Under the pieces are notes generated by a model that worked only from the letters and a program-made list of their open reading frames with translations, did no database searches and had not been told where the DNA came from. Both the position numbers and the translations under genes were made by a program. A stretch of DNA of 43,818 nt from Bacteroidota bacterium (GTDB taxonomy: Bacteria > Bacteroidota > Bacteroidia > Bacteroidales > GCA-2748055): positions 1 to 43,818 of the forward strand of contig JAAEOI010000133.1 in NCBI GenBank assembly GCA_024244665.1, given 5' to 3'. This document shows positions 41,991-43,818 of the stretch, piece after piece; positions within the stretch are counted from its first letter, which is position 1, and the number at the start of each line of letters is the position of its first letter.

Positions 41991-43304
41991 CTGCTTGTAC
42001 TTCAGATAGGCATATATGGGAAGCCCTGCAGTTAACAGAATTGCCCCCCAGAGAAGGACCTCATATTCCAGTCCCGTGATGGCCCAGAGGGAGTAGAGAA
42101 ATGCAGGCACTGATATTGCAGAGGCAGCGATCAATCTGCTTTTGCTGAAACTTCTCTTTTTTTTCAGGTAGAGCGTAATTTCTGTCAGGGAAGAGAAAAG
42201 GTAGGGCAGCAGGCAACTGAGTGTGGAGAGCATGATGATGAACGCAAACATCTTCACCAAGCCCTTTGTATAGTTGATTCCCACCAACAGTGTGGCCAGC
42301 AGGCTGGCAATGATGATCCCGATGACCGGAATTCCTTTTGAGGATGCTTTTTTAAAGACAGGTGGGAAGAGGCTGTCCCGGGCCGCAGCCATGGGTAGCT
42401 GACCCTGGAGCAGGATCCAACCATTCAGCGCACCAAAACATGCGATGGCCGCACCTGCCGCAACCAGACCCGATGCCCAGTCTCCCCAGGCCATCCGGGC
42501 GGCATCGGCAAAAGGTGCGGCTGAATGCTGTAGTTCCCCCGGTGAAATAATTCCCATAACCCCTACCGTACTTGAAATGTAAAGCAGCGCTGCTATGGCG
42601 ATTCCCATTATCGTGGCTCTGGGGATCGTTTTTGTGGGATTTTTCACCTGATTGGAAGGGATGGTGGCTGACTCCAATCCGAGGAAGGCCCAGAGGGTTA
42701 ATGCTGCAGTTGCGGTAACTGCATCAAAGTTTGATGCTCCACTCAGGTTGAAAGGGATGAAATGAGACCGGTCGAAATGGAGAAATCCAATAGTGCCGAA
42801 AACAATCAGCGGTACTATTTTGATGATGGTGGTAACCAGCTGTACGATCCCCACCTTTTTGATGCTCTTGGTATTGATATAGGTGAAGAGCCAGATGGTC
42901 CCTACGGCCACTCCGGCCGAGAGAATTTGATTCTCCTTCAGTGCCGGGATAAAGAATGACAGATATCCCACACCTGCTACTGCTATGGCAGCATTGCCGC
43001 ACCAGATAGAGATCCAGTATCCCCATGCCACCAGGAAACCGGCAAAGTCTCCAAACCCCTCCTTTGCATAAGTATATGGACCGCCTGCCTTTGTGATCAA
43101 CCTGCTGAGCCTGGAGAAAACCAGGGCAAGGAAGAGGGTGCCCGCAACCGTGAATACCCAACCAAACAGGGAGATCCCCCCGTAGAGTGCGAGCGCTGCA
43201 GGTAAAAGGAATATTCCCGATCCGGTCATATTTCCCACCACCAGGGAGGTGCTCAGCCACAGACCGATTTTCCCCGTTGTACTTTCTTTTTGATCAATGC
43301 CCAT
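41985..43304 (-). CDS. APC-superfamily amino-acid permease, AdiC-like
   Basis: Inner-membrane amino-acid transporter with about twelve helices. It tracks the arginine/agmatine antiporter AdiC closely: VVGNMTGSGIFLLPAALA (the unwound helix 1 that binds the amino-acid carboxylate), GGPYTYAKEGFG, YWISIWCGNAAIAVAGVGYL, TLWAFLGLESATIP, and APFADAARMAWGDWA. I chose the ATG at 43304-43302 because it places helix 1 about 17 residues from the start, as in AdiC; the frame stays open 66 codons upstream to 43502 but that part is hydrophilic and Asn-rich with no homology that I recognise. Length is 439 residues. Substrate could be arginine, lysine or a related amino acid. The gene converges on the dehydrogenase gene. 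Confidence 0.9.
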   Translation of the reverse strand: MGIDQKESTTGKIGLWLSTSLVVGNMTGSGIFLLPAALALYGGISLFGWVFTVAGTLFLALVFSRLSRLITKAGGPYTYAKEGFGDFAGFLVAWGYWISIWCGNAAIAVAGVGYLSFFIPALKENQILSAGVAVGTIWLFTYINTKSIKKVGIVQLVTTIIKIVPLIVFGTIGFLHFDRSHFIPFNLSGASNFDAVTATAALTLWAFLGLESATIPSNQVKNPTKTIPRATIMGIAIAALLYISSTVGVMGIISPGELQHSAAPFADAARMAWGDWASGLVAAGAAIACFGALNGWILLQGQLPMAAARDSLFPPVFKKASSKGIPVIGIIIASLLATLLVGINYTKGLVKMFAFIIMLSTLSCLLPYLFSSLTEITLYLKKKRSFSKSRLIAASAISVPAFLYSLWAITGLEYEVLLWGAILLTAGLPIYAYLKYKQN

Positions 43305-43766
43305 AGGATCAATATCGGTATAATTATTACGACCAGGACTATTATTATTATTATATTGAATCCCACTTAAAAATCTAAATTGAGTTTTTCGAACCGGGTT
43401 TCTCCAGGTAAGAGAACAAAGGTTATTCAATTTTGGCCAAATTGACTTGATTCGGCCACTCAAATGCTCTGTATGCCTCTGTTCATGGGGGATTTCCCCC
43501 ACTTATCTCAGTTTTTTGAGCTAACGGAAGGTACCTCTCCCATACTCTCGTGTTTGTCCTCATGTTTTTCTCCTTTCTATGTTACTACGCCGCTTCGATG
43601 AGTCAGTCAAGCTCCTCCCAGGCCTCTTTGTAAAAATGGTGTTCATGCATTTTCAATTGCTCTCCAAATCGTATATTTTAAAAGTGTTCGCGATCTTCGA
43701 TTCTATCTGATGCCCGCTCTTGGTTATCTTTGCGGGCACCGAAATAAACCACTCGATAAAACTCCG
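43305..43766. other. Mostly non-coding stretch upstream of the permease
   Basis: I see no convincing gene in these 462 bp. The permease frame remains open to 43502 on the minus strand. Around 43608-43656 the minus strand reads MHEHHFYKEAWEELD before a stop, a coding-like scrap that could be a gene remnant. A hairpin and a possible -7 box precede the last start codon. Confidence 0.55.
43712..43739 (+). promoter_or_regulatory. Inverted repeat overlapping a possible -7 box
   Basis: TGCCCGC (43712-43718) and GCGGGCA (43733-43739) are 7-bp perfect arms around a 14-nt loop. The loop and right arm contain TATCTTTG (43726-43733), a full match to the Bacteroidota -7 consensus; no good -33 TTG is seen. 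The arrangement would suit an operator over a promoter for the gene at 43767. Confidence 0.35.
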
Positions 43767-43818
43767 ATGTTCCTGCCTTTTATACTTTTCTTTCTTCTGG
43801 CGCATCATCACCGATATG
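43767..43818 (+). CDS. Start of a further gene, cut by window edge
   Basis: ATG at 43767 opens a frame of 17 codons to the window edge, reading MFLPFILFFLLAHHHRY, a hydrophobic start compatible with a signal peptide or membrane helix. A possible -7 box lies 34 nt upstream. Too short to name. Confidence 0.35.
   Translation, partial: MFLPFILFFLLAHHHRY

Noticed and set aside
43305..43502. N-terminal extension of the permease
   Set aside because: The extra 66 residues are hydrophilic and Asn-rich, and the internal Met gives the normal distance to helix 1 of AdiC-like permeases.

Overview
The window looks like a Bacteroidota chromosome, most likely a marine or sediment Marinilabiliales-type bacterium. 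The support is: three proteins with type IX secretion (T9SS) C-terminal sorting domains, several lipoproteins with lipobox Cys, Bacteroidota-style TonB-dependent receptors with carboxypeptidase-regulatory-like N-termini, HmuY-like lipoproteins, and a remarkable density of S1 sulfatases. The taxonomic placement below phylum is inference.

Positions 1-32834 form a large sulfated-glycan utilisation region, all on the + strand. It holds six sulfatases (the first cut by the window edge) plus a seventh reduced to an N-terminal stub (13759-13950). It also holds a GH92 exo-alpha-mannosidase, two GH99-like proteins (one a 1080-residue modular T9SS cargo), a GH120 beta-xylosidase-like enzyme, a DUF362 protein, an SGNH/TPR membrane protein, and a TonB receptor paired with a secreted beta-helix T9SS protein instead of a SusD. 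A ten-gene run (18875-32834) adds three Tat-exported enzymes normally found in the cytosol (aldo/keto reductase, ManD-type dehydratase, Gfo/Idh oxidoreductase) and a 3-keto-disaccharide hydrolase (DUF1080). The enzyme mix suggests a sulfated glycan containing alpha-mannose and xylose: sulfatases remove sulfate, GH99/GH92/GH120 cut the sugars, and the exported redox enzymes may work on the released sugars in the periplasm. The substrate is inferred, not shown.

Four intergenic regions in this part (1898, 8571, 13688, 18807) share one promoter-like architecture: TTAA boxes spaced exactly 11 bp, the last one 15 bp (start to start) before a TAnnTT-like -7 box. This is the best candidate here for an undescribed regulatory system tying the locus together.

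Positions 33029-37702 are a compact heme-uptake operon: HmuY-like lipoprotein, TonB receptor with FRAP/NPDL motifs and a His between them, second HmuY-like lipoprotein, and a small four-helix membrane protein resembling HsmA. A dyad-rich leader precedes it.

Positions 37703-38257 are non-coding and repeat-rich: a perfect 60-bp copy of the 3' end of the neighbouring gene, six 23-bp tandem units, and a cluster of inverted repeats. Beyond this lie a minus-strand U32 peptidase-family gene (RlhA-like) carrying an in-frame DSTA repeat, a saccharopine/lysine dehydrogenase-family gene, and a convergent AdiC-like amino-acid permease; the last two genes end inside a shared 11-bp tandem array. The last 0.5 kb is mostly non-coding, with the start of one more gene at the right edge.
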